From the NCBI GenBank assembly GCA_016794365.1, contig JAEUKB010000058.1, positions 1 through 64,000 on the forward strand: a stretch of DNA of 64,000 nt, read 5' to 3'. The notes under the pieces are model-generated. The model worked only from the letters and a program-made list of their open reading frames with translations, was not told the DNA's origin and ran no database searches. The position numbers and the translations under genes are program-made. This DNA comes from Myxococcales bacterium (GTDB lineage: Bacteria; Myxococcota_A; Polyangia; Palsa-1104; JAEUJZ01). Shown one piece after another: positions 40,828-51,573 of this stretch; the first letter of the stretch is position 1, and every line of letters starts with the position of its first letter.

Positions 40828-43146
40828 CTAGAAGAACTTCGCGGTCAGACCCATGCGTCCGTAGATCGGCGTGTCATGGATCGGGAACAAGCGGTTGAAC
40901 TTGTCGGTAAAGAGCTGGCGTTCACTCTGGAATGGCGCGCCTTCGAGCAGTCCATAGACGCTGACGTTCGAGGTAATGGCCAGCTCGACCGCAGCTTGCA
41001 GCATGCCGCGCACGCCGACGAAGCGCTCTAGCACGCCGGTGCCATCGACCTGGAAGTCGGGATAGTTCGGATCGTACTTGCGGGTGCCGTTGTACTGAAC
41101 GACGGCGTAGTACGGGCTCGGGTAGCTGGAGTTCGGATCATAGGATCGACCGACGCAGCGATCGCCAGAGTGCTCGGCACCACCACCGTCCGTGCTGTCA
41201 CGCGGATCGCCACGACGAATGAACTCGCTGCGATCGTTTTTGTACAGATCCTGAATCGATTCCACCGACGGACAGTGACGATCCGAGTACACCTGGATGT
41301 ACGCCTTGCCGGTCAGCTTGACCATGCTGCCCGCGAGGATCGTGACCGGCAGACCCAGCTCCCAGCTGAAGCTGTTGCGCTCACGCGGACCGCCGCCACC
41401 ACCGACCAGCATGTGCAGACCGAGCGCGAACGGACCCTTGCGCATCATCTGGAAGCGAATCGTGCCCGCCACCTCGTGATCGCTGAAGAAGTTGCTGCGG
41501 AACTCGGTGCCAATGTCGAGTCCCAGCTCGCCGAGGACGCTGTGCTTGGTCTTCCACACACCGACGGTCAGACGAACATTGCCAAGCCACGGATAGCCGC
41601 TGCCCATGTCGGCGGTAAACGCGCCGTAGGGATTGGTCACCGCCGAAAACGACGACAGGCCGCGACGAACTTCTTTTTTGTCCTGCTCGGGCTCTTTGGT
41701 CTTCGCGAGGATGACGCTGACTTGCTCGGTCTCGCCGGAGCGCACGTTGAACTGCTCGGTCTTTTGGTCAAAGCCGGGAAGCTGGAAATCGACGGTGTGC
41801 GGACCGGACGGCACATTTTCCCGAGTGAGCGGCGTCTGACCGATGAGCTGACGATCGAGCATGACGAAGGCGCCCTTGGGCTCCGACGCGATGTAGATCT
41901 TGCCGACGTTGCGCAGGTTCAGCGTCACAGTTTCCGTCGAGCCCGCCGCGAGCGTGATCTCTTTGGAGTCCTGTCCGAAGCCGTCTTTCTTGGCGACGAC
42001 GATGACCTTGCCCGAGGCGATCTCGATGCCCGAGTCCGACAGCGCCGCCGTTTCATCGTAGCGACGACCGTTGATGAAGTACTGCGCGCTCTCGATCGGG
42101 TTGGCCATCACGATGCGAACCGTGCCGACCTTGCGAGTGACCGCGTCGCCTTCCATCTCGATGCGCTCGACGCGTGGCTTGCCTGCTTCGATCTCGATGA
42201 CCTTGGTCACGGTCTTGTGACCCTTGGCCGAGACGCTGACCGAGTGCTGTCCCGGCGTCAGGCTGATCGGCTGACCCGGCGCGCCCTTCGACACACCATC
42301 GATCTGAACTTCGGCATCACCGACGCTGGTCACCACCATCAGCGTGCCAGCGGCAGGCGGCGGCGGCGTGGTGTTGGCGTGAACCTTGGTCTGCTGGTTG
42401 CCGACGACGCGGACGTTTTGACGCCACGGCGTAGCACCAGCTTCTGTGCGACGAACCTCGACGACGTGCTCGCCTTCGGTCAGGTTGTCCACCACCACCG
42501 GCGCTTGTCCGCGCGGCTGACCGTCGATCACCACATCGGCCACCACATCCGCCGAGACAATCAGCGTGCCGGTCTTCACGTCGCTCTGCATGATCGCCCA
42601 CACGGGACGCGTCTCACCGGCCTTGACCTCGACGCGCTCGGTGTAGACCTTCATGCCGGGCTTGCGGACTTCGACCAGGTGCTGTCCCCCCGGCAAGTCC
42701 ACGAGCTGCGGCACCGTACCCGCAGGCTGACCATCGACGAAGATCTCTGCGCCACGCGCACCGTCGTTCGTCGCTGGATACTTGATATCAAGTCGCGCCT
42801 GCGCCTTGTCCAAGTTAAACGCCAGCTTCTGCGCCGCACCGATGTTGATCTGCTGCTCGAGCGGCTTATAGCCATCCAGCTCCAGCTTCAGCTTGTGCGG
42901 TCCCTTGGTGATACGGACTTTCGTCGCAGGGCCGGTTCGCTCGGCCTGGAGCGCACCATCGATATAGATCGAAGCCCCCGGAGGGTTCGAGTCGATGGTG
43001 ATGCGAGGCGGAACTTGAGCCTGCGCGGTGTGAGGGTGGACGATGGCCAAAAGGGCCATCAACAAGGCACATGCCGTCATCCTGATGGGGCTAGCGAGCA
43101 TCGGTACAGGTTCTCCTGCTCCAAAGTCGAGTGTTCGCTGCGTCAT
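40828..43146 (-). CDS. exported multi-PEGA-domain protein with C-terminal barrel-like region
   Basis: A 772-residue exported protein (signal core ALLMALLAIVHPHTAQAQ). Residues about 47-480 hold about six PEGA-type repeats, each a small beta domain with signatures such as DSNPPGASIYIDG, EIFVDGQPAGTVP, DVVIDGQPRGQAP, EVQIDGVSKGAPG and ASEPKGAFVMLDR. The last 260 residues have alternating strands ending GRMGLTAKFF with a terminal Phe, typical of outer-membrane barrels. PEGA repeats are thought to bind envelope components. ATG 43146 has AGGA 8 nt upstream; 43101 is an alternative start. A promoter and a terminator frame it as a single-gene unit. Confidence 0.82.
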   Translation of the reverse strand: MTQRTLDFGAGEPVPMLASPIRMTACALLMALLAIVHPHTAQAQVPPRITIDSNPPGASIYIDGALQAERTGPATKVRITKGPHKLKLELDGYKPLEQQINIGAAQKLAFNLDKAQARLDIKYPATNDGARGAEIFVDGQPAGTVPQLVDLPGGQHLVEVRKPGMKVYTERVEVKAGETRPVWAIMQSDVKTGTLIVSADVVADVVIDGQPRGQAPVVVDNLTEGEHVVEVRRTEAGATPWRQNVRVVGNQQTKVHANTTPPPPAAGTLMVVTSVGDAEVQIDGVSKGAPGQPISLTPGQHSVSVSAKGHKTVTKVIEIEAGKPRVERIEMEGDAVTRKVGTVRIVMANPIESAQYFINGRRYDETAALSDSGIEIASGKVIVVAKKDGFGQDSKEITLAAGSTETVTLNLRNVGKIYIASEPKGAFVMLDRQLIGQTPLTRENVPSGPHTVDFQLPGFDQKTEQFNVRSGETEQVSVILAKTKEPEQDKKEVRRGLSSFSAVTNPYGAFTADMGSGYPWLGNVRLTVGVWKTKHSVLGELGLDIGTEFRSNFFSDHEVAGTIRFQMMRKGPFALGLHMLVGGGGGPRERNSFSWELGLPVTILAGSMVKLTGKAYIQVYSDRHCPSVESIQDLYKNDRSEFIRRGDPRDSTDGGGAEHSGDRCVGRSYDPNSSYPSPYYAVVQYNGTRKYDPNYPDFQVDGTGVLERFVGVRGMLQAAVELAITSNVSVYGLLEGAPFQSERQLFTDKFNRLFPIHDTPIYGRMGLTAKFF

Positions 43147-43223
43147 CGAAACGTCCTATGCACATGGGTTGTCTACTCATGAAGGGTCGTCAAAGGACAG
43201 GGCTGCGCAGCTCTTAGCGTGTA

Positions 43224-43252
43224 ATTTCACCAAATATTTCGCTTGGGTTCAA
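43224..43252 (-). promoter_or_regulatory. sigma-70-type promoter of the PEGA gene
   Basis: On the minus strand TTGAAC and TGAAAT are separated by 17 bp in an AT-rich stretch, about 70 bp before the start codon. Confidence 0.4.
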
Positions 43253-43267
43253 CTGTAACGGTGCGGA

Positions 43268-43282
43268 CCTCTTTCTAAGAGG
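43268..43282 (-). terminator. small hairpin at the cstA stop codon
   Basis: CCTCTT and AAGAGG pair around a 3-nt loop, and the stem includes the cstA stop codon. No T-tract follows, so it may be only a weak 3'-end structure. Confidence 0.3.
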
Positions 43283-45083
43283 CCGAGTCCTGGCCGGAAT
43301 CCTGACTTGCCGACAGAGAAAAAGCCCGTGCGCCCAGCGTTAGCAACACCAGCACGCAGGAGCACATCAGGATCGCTGTACAACCACTGTTTACCACTGC
43401 CTTCACGCGGTTCGGATCGCGGCTGAAGTTGTGCCAGATCGACTGCCAGCCCGCAGTCAGCGTCGTGCTTCCCACCGCGATCATCGGCACAGCAGTCACC
43501 AGCGCATAGCGCCGCTTGGTTGGATGCATCCGCAAGATAAACGCCGTTCCCACCGCCAGCGCCGTCGTCGCCAAGAGCTGATTGGAGATCCCAAGCAGCG
43601 GCCACAGCGTCGAAATCGTTCCCGAGTACAGAAAGCCGCCCCAAAACATCACCACCAAGATCGATGCCAGCCACACTCCAGGCGCGTAGTCGTGACGGGA
43701 AAACCGCGCATCGACCCGACCCAAGATGTCCTGCATCAAAAAGCGAGCGACGCGCGTGCCAGCGTCCACGGTGGTCAGGATGAACACCGCCTCGAACATG
43801 ACGATGAAGTGATAGAAGTAGCCGAGCAGCGCCCGTGCGCCGGGAAGCTGCGCAAAGATCTGGGCAATGCCCGCAGCCAGGCTGACCGATCCGCCGGTTC
43901 GTCCCCGCAGCTTTTCACCCACGAGCTGCGACATCAGATCGATCTCGACCGGCGTCATTCCGAGCTTCGCAAACGCAGCTTCCGGCACGTTGATGGCAAA
44001 GTAATCGGCGGGATGAAGACAAGCCGCAGCGACGAGCGAAGTGACTCCGACCAGGCCTTCCAGCAGCATCGCGCCATAGCCAATCGGTCGGCAGTCGGGC
44101 TCTTTGTCGATCAGCTTGGGCGTCGTTCCCGAAGCAATCAGCGAGTGAAAGCCACTGATCGCTCCACATGCGACGGTGATGAACACAAACGGGAAGACCT
44201 TTCCTTTGATGATCGGTCCGCCGCCGTAGACAAACTGCGTGAACGCTTCGATCTTGAGCTCGGGATTGACCAGCATGATCGCGATGACCAGCACCGACAG
44301 CGTTCCCAGCTTCATGTACGACGACAGATAGTCGCGCGGAACCAGCAGCAGCCACACCGGCAGCACCGACGCGAGCAGTCCATACGCAGCCACACACGCG
44401 ACCAGCGTTCCAAACGACAGCGACAGATAGGGAGCCAGCATCGAGTGCGCCACGGTGTCGCCGTACACCACCGCAAACAAGAGCAGCCCGACCCCGAGCA
44501 CCGACGCAATCTGTAGCCTGGGACCGTGACTTTCGCCGCGCATGATCGCTCCCATGAGCAGCGCGATCGGGATCGTCATCGAGATCGTAAACGTCGCCCA
44601 CGGACTGCCTTCGAGGATCTTCACGACCGCGAAGCTCATCGCCGAGATCGCCACCGTCACCGTAAAGAAGATCGCCAGCGTCGCCACAGAGCCTGCCCGC
44701 GCGCCCAGCTCTTGCCGAGCCATCGCCGCCAGCGACTTTCCGCCCGAGCGAACGCTTGCCGACAGCGTCACAAAGTCATGGACCGCGCCAGCCAGCGTGA
44801 CACCGATCAGGATCCACAGCAGTCCGGGCAGAAACCCAAACTGCGCGGCGAGCACCGGCCCAATCAGCGGTCCCGCGCCGGTAATTGCCGCAAAGTGATG
44901 CCCAAACAGCACCCAGCGACTCGTCGGAACGTAGTCTTTGCCATCGCGCTTTTGGTGCGCCGGGGTCTGGTTCTTCGCGTCGAGCGCAAACACCTTGGCC
45001 GCAACAAACGCCGAGTAGAACCGATACGCGATCGCCAAGATACAGATTGCGGCGACAAAAATCGGTAAAGCGTGGATCCTCAT
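43275..45083 (-). CDS. cstA: carbon starvation protein A family (pyruvate/peptide transporter)
   Basis: A 602-residue polytopic membrane protein of the CstA family, which takes up pyruvate or peptides when carbon is short. The conserved FGHHFAAITGAGPLIGPVLA sits in the first cytoplasmic-membrane loop, and about 15 hydrophobic segments follow, with conserved PTSRWVLFG and GISNQLLATTALAVG. The ATG at 45083 has GGAGG upstream (13 nt) and matches the family's N-terminus; the frame is open to 45170. Single gene, with an esterase lipoprotein gene upstream on the same strand. Confidence 0.92.
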   Translation of the reverse strand: MRIHALPIFVAAICILAIAYRFYSAFVAAKVFALDAKNQTPAHQKRDGKDYVPTSRWVLFGHHFAAITGAGPLIGPVLAAQFGFLPGLLWILIGVTLAGAVHDFVTLSASVRSGGKSLAAMARQELGARAGSVATLAIFFTVTVAISAMSFAVVKILEGSPWATFTISMTIPIALLMGAIMRGESHGPRLQIASVLGVGLLLFAVVYGDTVAHSMLAPYLSLSFGTLVACVAAYGLLASVLPVWLLLVPRDYLSSYMKLGTLSVLVIAIMLVNPELKIEAFTQFVYGGGPIIKGKVFPFVFITVACGAISGFHSLIASGTTPKLIDKEPDCRPIGYGAMLLEGLVGVTSLVAAACLHPADYFAINVPEAAFAKLGMTPVEIDLMSQLVGEKLRGRTGGSVSLAAGIAQIFAQLPGARALLGYFYHFIVMFEAVFILTTVDAGTRVARFLMQDILGRVDARFSRHDYAPGVWLASILVVMFWGGFLYSGTISTLWPLLGISNQLLATTALAVGTAFILRMHPTKRRYALVTAVPMIAVGSTTLTAGWQSIWHNFSRDPNRVKAVVNSGCTAILMCSCVLVLLTLGARAFSLSASQDSGQDSAS

Positions 45084-45118
45084 CGTCGGAAAGAGCCTCC
45101 AAAACGGGGTTTGCGCGC

Positions 45119-46402
45119 TCAGAGCCCAGCGAGCAGGAAGCGAAGCGCTCCTGGCAGCCGCCGAGCCCAAGCATCTTCATTGTGAACGCCACCGGGTTCC
45201 AGCACGTACTGAAGGTTCGCTCCGTCGCGGAAGCCGATGTCACGATAGGTCTGGGCCAGGCTGGCGGTGTTGCGATAGTCGTCGCTGCTCGGGCCCGCGT
45301 TGCCGCTATCGATGTAGACCCGGCTGGGCTTTTGGACGCTGGCCTTGACCGCGCCGATGATGAACGTCTCATCCCACCACGTCGAGGGAGAGAAGATTCC
45401 AAGCCGTCCAAACACATCCGGCTTCTTGATCCCCGCGTACGCCGTAATCAGGCCACCCAGCGACGATCCCGCGAGCGTCGTCTGCGCCACATCCGTGCGC
45501 AGTCGTCCTTTCAGCATCACCGGCGCTTCCAGGCTACTTATCATCGGCACAAGCTCGTCGGTCAAAAAGCGCAGATAGGCATCGCCACCGCCGCTGTCGG
45601 AATACGCAGGCACCGAGCTTTTCGTCGGAGTGTACTCATACACGCGTCGAGCCGTATTTTCGGGACCGATCACCACCACCTCGGGCAGGCTCTCTGTCGG
45701 ATCGAGTGCATCAATGCCTGCGTCGAGCGTCTCTGCGACTTGCCAGGTTCGGCCTCCGAATGCGTAGCGAGGATCGAACAGGTTCTGTCCGTCGTGCATG
45801 TACAGCACTGGATAGCGCGCCTGTGGATTTTCGTCGAAGCTCGGCGGCAGATACAGCCAGACCCCGCGCGTGTTCCCAAGCACCGTCGATCGCACCGCAT
45901 CCATGCGCAGATAGCGACCTTTGGCCGTCACAAAGTGCGGATACACATCGACGGTTTGACCGGGCTGCACGACAAAGTTTCGTCCTCGGGACCAAGTCGC
46001 ATCATCGAGGAGCGGCTTATACAGAAGCGTCGTCGTCAGCCCGCGCAGCTTGGTCACAAACAGTCCGTCGGCTGCTTTGGTCATCGTCCGGCCCGTCGTC
46101 CAGGAGAGCCCGGCGCTGTCGCCTCGCAGCGTCATCTTGCTGTAGCGCGCATCGTTTCGTGGATAGTGAACGCGCACCACCGTGTCGCCCGGAAGCACGT
46201 TCACGTCGGAATCGGCCAAATCGCGCATCGTCGCGAGGTCACTTGGCGCGAGGCTCGGGTCCAGCTCACCCGATGGCGGATTGGTCTTGGGCGGACCGTC
46301 GGATGAGCCTTGTACGCAGCCGATGAGCCAGCCAGCCAGCAGCGCAACCTTCCCGATGCCAGCACGAGCCCGAAGTTTCAGTCCGCACGCCTGATCGTCC
46401 AT
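45119..46402 (-). CDS. enterochelin-esterase-like lipoprotein
   Basis: A 427-residue lipoprotein (lipobox GWLIGC) with a beta-sandwich N-terminal domain (about 60-170) and an alpha/beta-hydrolase domain of the Fes/esterase-D type. The strand [26 protein letters not shown], the nucleophile Ser in [14 protein letters not shown] and the His in GGVHNEDAW are visible. Such enzymes cleave siderophore or other esters; no siderophore genes are near, so the substrate is open. cstA follows 35 bp downstream on the same strand. Confidence 0.85.
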   Translation of the reverse strand: MDDQACGLKLRARAGIGKVALLAGWLIGCVQGSSDGPPKTNPPSGELDPSLAPSDLATMRDLADSDVNVLPGDTVVRVHYPRNDARYSKMTLRGDSAGLSWTTGRTMTKAADGLFVTKLRGLTTTLLYKPLLDDATWSRGRNFVVQPGQTVDVYPHFVTAKGRYLRMDAVRSTVLGNTRGVWLYLPPSFDENPQARYPVLYMHDGQNLFDPRYAFGGRTWQVAETLDAGIDALDPTESLPEVVVIGPENTARRVYEYTPTKSSVPAYSDSGGGDAYLRFLTDELVPMISSLEAPVMLKGRLRTDVAQTTLAGSSLGGLITAYAGIKKPDVFGRLGIFSPSTWWDETFIIGAVKASVQKPSRVYIDSGNAGPSSDDYRNTASLAQTYRDIGFRDGANLQYVLEPGGVHNEDAWARRLPGALRFLLAGL

Positions 46403-46678
46403 GCGCGGAACCTAACCCGCTTGGGTGCGAGAAGGCAAAAACCCCGCCGGACCCGCGCTCGAAAAGTCATCGCTGCCAGCCCGCCAGCCCGACTCGCCAG
46501 GCCAATTTCCGCGCCGTACGACGCGATGTAGTCGCAGTTCCCTACACAAATCGCACGGTCACCACATGTCAGAGGTTGTGGCAAAAGCTGCGCGCATGCT
46601 ATGACCAAGCCTGCTATGTGCGCAGATCTGTCCTCGCCACCTAAGTGGACATGCTGACGCGGCAGGCAAGGCAAACGA

Positions 46679-49588
46679 ATGGACAAGATCGTCATCAAAG
46701 GGGCTCGCGAGCACAACCTCAAGAACATCGACGTCGAGATGCCTCGCGACAAGCTGGTGGTCATCACTGGTCTGTCGGGCTCGGGGAAGTCGTCGCTGGC
46801 CTTCGATACCATTTACGCGGAAGGTCAGCGTCGCTACGTCGAGTCGCTGTCTACCTACGCGCGACAGTTCCTCGAGCAGATGGGCAAGCCCGACCTCGAC
46901 TCGATCGACGGACTGTCACCGGCGATCTCCATCGAGCAAAAGTCCACCAGCAAAAACCCGCGCTCGACGGTCGGCACGATCACAGAGATCTACGACTACC
47001 TGCGCTTGCTCTATGCCCGCATCGGCACCGTCTACTGTCACTCGTGCAATCTGCCGATCGCTGCGCAGACGGTGCAGCAGATGGTCGATCGCGTGCTGAA
47101 GCTGCCGCAAGGGACGCGCTTTTCGGTGCTGGCCCCGATCGTGCGCAGTCGCAAAGGTGAGTTCAAAAAAGAGCTCGACTCGCTGCGTCGTCAAGGTCTG
47201 CGTCGTGTCAGCGTCGATGGCGAGCTGTTCGATCTGTCGGAAGACACGATCAAGATCGACAAGAACAAAGCGCACACGATCGAGGTCTACGTCGATCGTC
47301 TCGTCGTCAAGAGCGATGTAAGGCAGCGCCTGACCGAAGCGATCGAGCTGTCGCTACAGCTCGCGGAAGGCATTGTCAAAGTCTCGCCAGTGATGCTCGG
47401 GGACGATCCGCTGCCGGAAGGCGTCGGCATCACCGACGAAAGCGGCGACATCATCTTTTCCGAGCGCTTTGCCTGCATCAACTGCGGCGTCAGCTACCCC
47501 GAGATCACGCCGCGCCTGTTTAGCTTCAACAATCCCTCGGGAGCGTGTCCGGCCTGCGACGGCATCGGCGCCAAGATGTTCTTCGATCCCGAGCTGATCG
47601 TTCCGAACACCGATCTGGCGCTACGCGAAGGCGCGATCGAGCCGTGGGAAAAGCGCAACGGACCGTTTTTTCAGCAAATCATCGAGGCGCTGGCGCAGCA
47701 CTACGGCTTCGACATGACGGTGCCTTGGTCTGAGCTGCCGCAGAACGTCCGCGACATCGTGCTTCTCGGCAGCAAAGGCGATGAAGTCGAGTTCTGGTTC
47801 GAGAAAAACGGTCGTCGTCACACGTACAAAAAAGAGTTCGAGGGCGTGATCGCAAACCTCGAGCGGCGGCTATCGGAATACGAGCGTCGTCGTCGGGAAG
47901 AAGGCACGGCTCCGGCGGGATCGGACAGCTTCGAGGCGGCGTACGAAGAGTTTTCGCCGTACATGAACAAGTCGCCGTGTGAGGAATGCCAAGGCACGCG
48001 CCTGCGCAAGGAAGCGCGCTTCGTTCGCGTCGGAAATGTCCCGATCAACGAGCTGACCGCGAAGCCGATCCGCGACGCACATCGCTTCTTTACCGAGCTG
48101 CGACTTAGCTCGCGACAGGCTGAGATTGCCGAGCGAATCCTCAAGGAAGTGCGCGATCGACTCGGGTTTTTGGTAAACGTCGGCTTGGACTATCTGACGC
48201 TCGATCGAACCGCAGCGACGCTGTCGGGTGGCGAAGGTCAGCGCATCCGTCTGGCCAGTCAAATCGGTAGCTCTCTCGTCGGAGTTCTGTACGTTCTCGA
48301 CGAACCATCGATCGGTCTGCATCAGCGCGACAACCAGCGCCTGCTGGAAACGCTGTTTCGTCTGCGCGACATGGGCAACACCGTCATCGTCGTCGAGCAT
48401 GATGAAGACACGATCCGCGCTGCCGATCACATCATCGACATGGGTCCGCGCGCCGGAGTCCTGGGTGGTCGCGTCGTCGCTGCTGGGCCGGTCGCAGAGA
48501 TCATGTCTTCGACGGCATCGCTCACTGGAGCGTATCTGTCGGGCCGCAAAAAGATCGAAGTTCCGCGCAGTCGTCGTCAGAGCCAGAACCGCTACCTGGT
48601 CCTAAAAAACGGCAAAGAGCACAACCTGCGCGACGTGACCGTGCGCTTTCCGATCGGTGTCTTTACCTGCGTAACCGGCGTGTCGGGATCGGGAAAATCG
48701 ACGCTGGTGATCGATACGCTGCTCGCGGCGCTGAAACAAAAGCTCAACCACAGCAAGTGTCAGGTTGGCGCGCACGACGGCATCGAGGGACTTCATCACG
48801 CCGATCGCGTCATCGACATCGATCAGCTTCCCATCGGTCGGACGCCGCGATCCAATCCAGCGACGTACACCGGCGTCTTTACCCACATTCGCGATCTGTT
48901 TGCGGCGCTGCCCGACAGCAAATCTCGCGGTTACAAAGCCGGTCGCTACAGCTTCAACGTCAAAGGCGGTCGCTGCGAAGCGTGTCAGGGCGACGGAATT
49001 CTCCGCATCGAGATGCACTTTTTGCCCGATGTCTACGTCGTCTGCGAAGAGTGCGGAGGCCGTCGCTACAACCGCGAGACGCTCGAGGTCAAATACAAAG
49101 GCGCCTCGATCGCCGACGTACTCGATATGACGGTGACGCAAGCGTGCGAGTTCTTGGGACACATTCCCAAAGTCCGTCAGAAGCTAGAGACGCTGCGCGA
49201 CGTGGGACTTGGCTACATTGCGCTCGGTCAAGCTGCAACGACGCTGTCCGGCGGAGAAGCGCAGCGCATCAAGCTGTCCAAAGAGCTGGCCAAAAAGGGC
49301 TCGGGACGAACGATCTACATCCTCGACGAGCCGACGACGGGACTTCACTTTGAAGACATCAAGCAGCTTCTCGAAGTGCTCAATCGCTTGGTGGACTCGG
49401 GCAACACCGTCATCGTCATCGAGCACAACCTCGACGTGATCAAGACCGCAGACTACGTCATCGACATGGGTCCTGAAGGCGGCGAAGGCGGTGGCACCGT
49501 CGTGGCCTGCGGAACGCCCGAAGACATCGCGCGAGTCCCTGGCTCTTACACTGGCCAGTATCTAAAAAAAGTGCTCGCGCTGAGCTAA
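46679..49588 (+). CDS. uvrA: excinuclease ABC subunit A
   Basis: DNA-damage recognition ATPase of nucleotide excision repair. The 969 residues contain two ABC ATPase modules, Walker [15 protein letters not shown] near residue 32 and [14 protein letters not shown] near 672, signature motifs [12 protein letters not shown] and [15 protein letters not shown], Walker [13 protein letters not shown] and [11 protein letters not shown], and zinc-binding Cys pairs (CINC...CPAC, CEAC...CEEC). Complete, normal length, start with a weak site (AAGGCAA). An rmlC-like gene follows 27 bp later. Confidence 0.98.
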   Translation: MDKIVIKGAREHNLKNIDVEMPRDKLVVITGLSGSGKSSLAFDTIYAEGQRRYVESLSTYARQFLEQMGKPDLDSIDGLSPAISIEQKSTSKNPRSTVGTITEIYDYLRLLYARIGTVYCHSCNLPIAAQTVQQMVDRVLKLPQGTRFSVLAPIVRSRKGEFKKELDSLRRQGLRRVSVDGELFDLSEDTIKIDKNKAHTIEVYVDRLVVKSDVRQRLTEAIELSLQLAEGIVKVSPVMLGDDPLPEGVGITDESGDIIFSERFACINCGVSYPEITPRLFSFNNPSGACPACDGIGAKMFFDPELIVPNTDLALREGAIEPWEKRNGPFFQQIIEALAQHYGFDMTVPWSELPQNVRDIVLLGSKGDEVEFWFEKNGRRHTYKKEFEGVIANLERRLSEYERRRREEGTAPAGSDSFEAAYEEFSPYMNKSPCEECQGTRLRKEARFVRVGNVPINELTAKPIRDAHRFFTELRLSSRQAEIAERILKEVRDRLGFLVNVGLDYLTLDRTAATLSGGEGQRIRLASQIGSSLVGVLYVLDEPSIGLHQRDNQRLLETLFRLRDMGNTVIVVEHDEDTIRAADHIIDMGPRAGVLGGRVVAAGPVAEIMSSTASLTGAYLSGRKKIEVPRSRRQSQNRYLVLKNGKEHNLRDVTVRFPIGVFTCVTGVSGSGKSTLVIDTLLAALKQKLNHSKCQVGAHDGIEGLHHADRVIDIDQLPIGRTPRSNPATYTGVFTHIRDLFAALPDSKSRGYKAGRYSFNVKGGRCEACQGDGILRIEMHFLPDVYVVCEECGGRRYNRETLEVKYKGASIADVLDMTVTQACEFLGHIPKVRQKLETLRDVGLGYIALGQAATTLSGGEAQRIKLSKELAKKGSGRTIYILDEPTTGLHFEDIKQLLEVLNRLVDSGNTVIVIEHNLDVIKTADYVIDMGPEGGEGGGTVVACGTPEDIARVPGSYTGQYLKKVLALS

Positions 49589-49615
49589 TCGCAGCGACGG
49601 AAAGCAGCAGCTGTC

Positions 49616-50245
49616 ATGAAAATCTTGTCCGTCACGTCCTTGGCGATTCCTGATGTCAAAGTCGTGCGCTTTGCACGCTTTTGCGACGGTCGAGGCTACT
49701 TCAGCGAGCACTTTCGAGACAGCGACTTCCAGGCACATCCCGAGCTTGCGCAGGTGATTCCGCAGCCGTTTGTGCAGTGTAACGAAGCATTTTCCCGACG
49801 AGGAACGCTGCGCGGACTGCACGTTCAGTGGCAGCCGAAGATGGGCAAGCTGGTCAGGCCGCTCGCGGGACGGCTCGTCGATTTTGTGCTCGATATTCGT
49901 GTCGGCTCACCGACGTTTGGCAAGATCATCGGCTACGACATGCCCGCCGGGCGCGATCGTGACTTCGCCGAGTGGATCTGGGTTCCGCCCGGCTTTGCAC
50001 ACGGCACGCTGCTGCCCGAAGAGACGACGATCGAATACTTTTGCACCGCGTCGTGGAATCCCGCAGCCGAAGCAGCCATCTCGCCGCTGGCAGCCGATCT
50101 GGACTGGTCTTTGTGTGACCGCGCGCTGTCGAAGCTGTTTGCCGATGTCGTCGCTCAGGGAGTCTTGATGGCCGACAAGGATCGCTTCGCTCCGTCGCTG
50201 ACCGAGTGGCGGGCCGATCCACGCAGCGCACTGGTCACGGGCTAG
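49616..50245 (+). CDS. dTDP-4-dehydrorhamnose 3,5-epimerase-like protein
   Basis: A 209-residue cupin enzyme of the RmlC family, which epimerises dTDP-4-keto-6-deoxyglucose in L-rhamnose synthesis. Family motifs are RGYFSEHF, the catalytic His in TLRGLHVQ, the RPLAGRLVDFVLDIR strand, and VPPGFAHGTL. The other rml genes (rmlA, B, D) are not in the window. Stops overlap by 4 bp with the convergent gene at 50242. Confidence 0.88.
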   Translation: MKILSVTSLAIPDVKVVRFARFCDGRGYFSEHFRDSDFQAHPELAQVIPQPFVQCNEAFSRRGTLRGLHVQWQPKMGKLVRPLAGRLVDFVLDIRVGSPTFGKIIGYDMPAGRDRDFAEWIWVPPGFAHGTLLPEETTIEYFCTASWNPAAEAAISPLAADLDWSLCDRALSKLFADVVAQGVLMADKDRFAPSLTEWRADPRSALVTG

Positions 50246-51531
50246 CGCGCGCTGGCTTCACTTCCGTCGGAAGCTGCGGCATCAACTGTCGCTGGCGGTA
50301 GCAAGTCCGGCGGCGGAGGTGGCGCACCGGACGGCAAGATCTGTAGAGCCCCCGTCGCTGCACCAAGAAGTGAATGCAGCGCCGACGCCGTCACAAAGCC
50401 CGTCACCACCACTTCGTTTCCTTTGGCTTCCAGCGTCAAGTGATCGGTCACCGTCGAAAAACCCATCAGCTTGAAGCGCCAGTCGTTGCGCAGCTTGTCG
50501 GAAACCTGTAGCAGCGCGTCTTTCAAGCGCGACGCTTCCTCGGCAGAGCCAAGCACCAAGCGACCGTGAACCTTCGGATCGAGATCCGCTGACAGCGCAA
50601 GCTGAAGCTGGGTCGGCGTCGGAATTCCGCCGCGCAAGCGCAGTCGAAGCTGGGTATTGAACACTTCAGCGACGAGCGGTGGACCACTGCGAGGCAGCGA
50701 GCGACGAAGCGCAGGAAGCTGATCACGCAGGCTGGGTGGCGACGCGATGCCCGCATCGGGCAGCTCACGGTTGGACAGCGCTTCCGCCGTCGGCTTGGGC
50801 AGAAACGCGAGCAGATCTCCTCCGTCAAACAGCAGCTCTCGATCGTCCCAAGTGGGCACCCTGCGCAAGGTCAGCTGCTGGTGAACCGACACAAGCTTCC
50901 GTCCCAGCGCGAGCAGTGCCGTCTGACTGCGTCGCTGTCCCGATGGATCGGTGGTCGCAATGACCAGCAGCTCTGCCGATTGAAGCAGCGCTTCGGCCAG
51001 TGACTCTCCCGACGCAATCCCGCTGCCAGCCGTCAGAAGCCGCGAGTCAGGAAACGCGCCGAGCAGTCCCGCCACCGCTTGTTTGTGACTCGAGCGCGCA
51101 ATCTCTCCCAGCCGAAGCACCAGCCGCAGACCGAGATCCTGCTCGATCGACTCCGCACCGATGCCATGCAGGCTGCGCAGCGCAGGCAGCTTCGGCGCTT
51201 TGCTGTCTTTGACGGGCTTGGGCTTGCCGATTCGTCCATCACCTGGCGCGATGGGCTTGGGCGATTCGGGCGACGGTGGCTCGACGGGGATCGCTGGATC
51301 CATCTTGGGCGTAAGCAGCGACGGAGGCTTGGGCTTGGCCGGAACGATTTCCCACGTCACAGGCGGCGCAGGCACAAGCTTGTCCAAGATCGCCAGCGAC
51401 GACAGCAGCAGCGCAGGCAAGCCGTGTGCGAGCAGCGACAAGAGCACCGCCCAGGTTCCTCGACCGACACCGCTTCCCGACGCTTTGGCCACGCTGCGCC
51501 ACCCTAGCAAAGCCCGCGCGCGTCGCAACAC
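50242..51531 (-). CDS. proline-rich, TonB-like single-pass protein of unknown function
   Basis: A 429-residue protein with one N-terminal membrane segment (about 26-50, TWAVLLSLLAHGLPALLL), then a Pro/Lys-rich spanning region (about 55-115) as in TonB-like proteins, a folded periplasmic part (about 120-400) and a Pro-rich end. No family is recognised. It is the third gene of a minus-strand set after the fused TRAP permease and a glycosyltransferase (42 bp gap). Start GTG at 51531. Confidence 0.65.
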   Translation of the reverse strand: MLRRARALLGWRSVAKASGSGVGRGTWAVLLSLLAHGLPALLLSSLAILDKLVPAPPVTWEIVPAKPKPPSLLTPKMDPAIPVEPPSPESPKPIAPGDGRIGKPKPVKDSKAPKLPALRSLHGIGAESIEQDLGLRLVLRLGEIARSSHKQAVAGLLGAFPDSRLLTAGSGIASGESLAEALLQSAELLVIATTDPSGQRRSQTALLALGRKLVSVHQQLTLRRVPTWDDRELLFDGGDLLAFLPKPTAEALSNRELPDAGIASPPSLRDQLPALRRSLPRSGPPLVAEVFNTQLRLRLRGGIPTPTQLQLALSADLDPKVHGRLVLGSAEEASRLKDALLQVSDKLRNDWRFKLMGFSTVTDHLTLEAKGNEVVVTGFVTASALHSLLGAATGALQILPSGAPPPPPDLLPPATVDAAASDGSEASAR

Positions 51532-51573
51532 ACAGTTTCGCGAAATCAGCAGCGCTTCCGTCGAGAATGTCGT

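Noticed and set aside
41170..43182. A 670-codon plus-strand open frame
   Set aside because: It lies entirely opposite the PEGA gene, has low-complexity Arg/His/Asp-rich sequence and no domain. It is a shadow of strong codon bias, as are 3028-4236 (+), 9150-10340 (-), 38013-39131 (+) and 43431-44516 (+).
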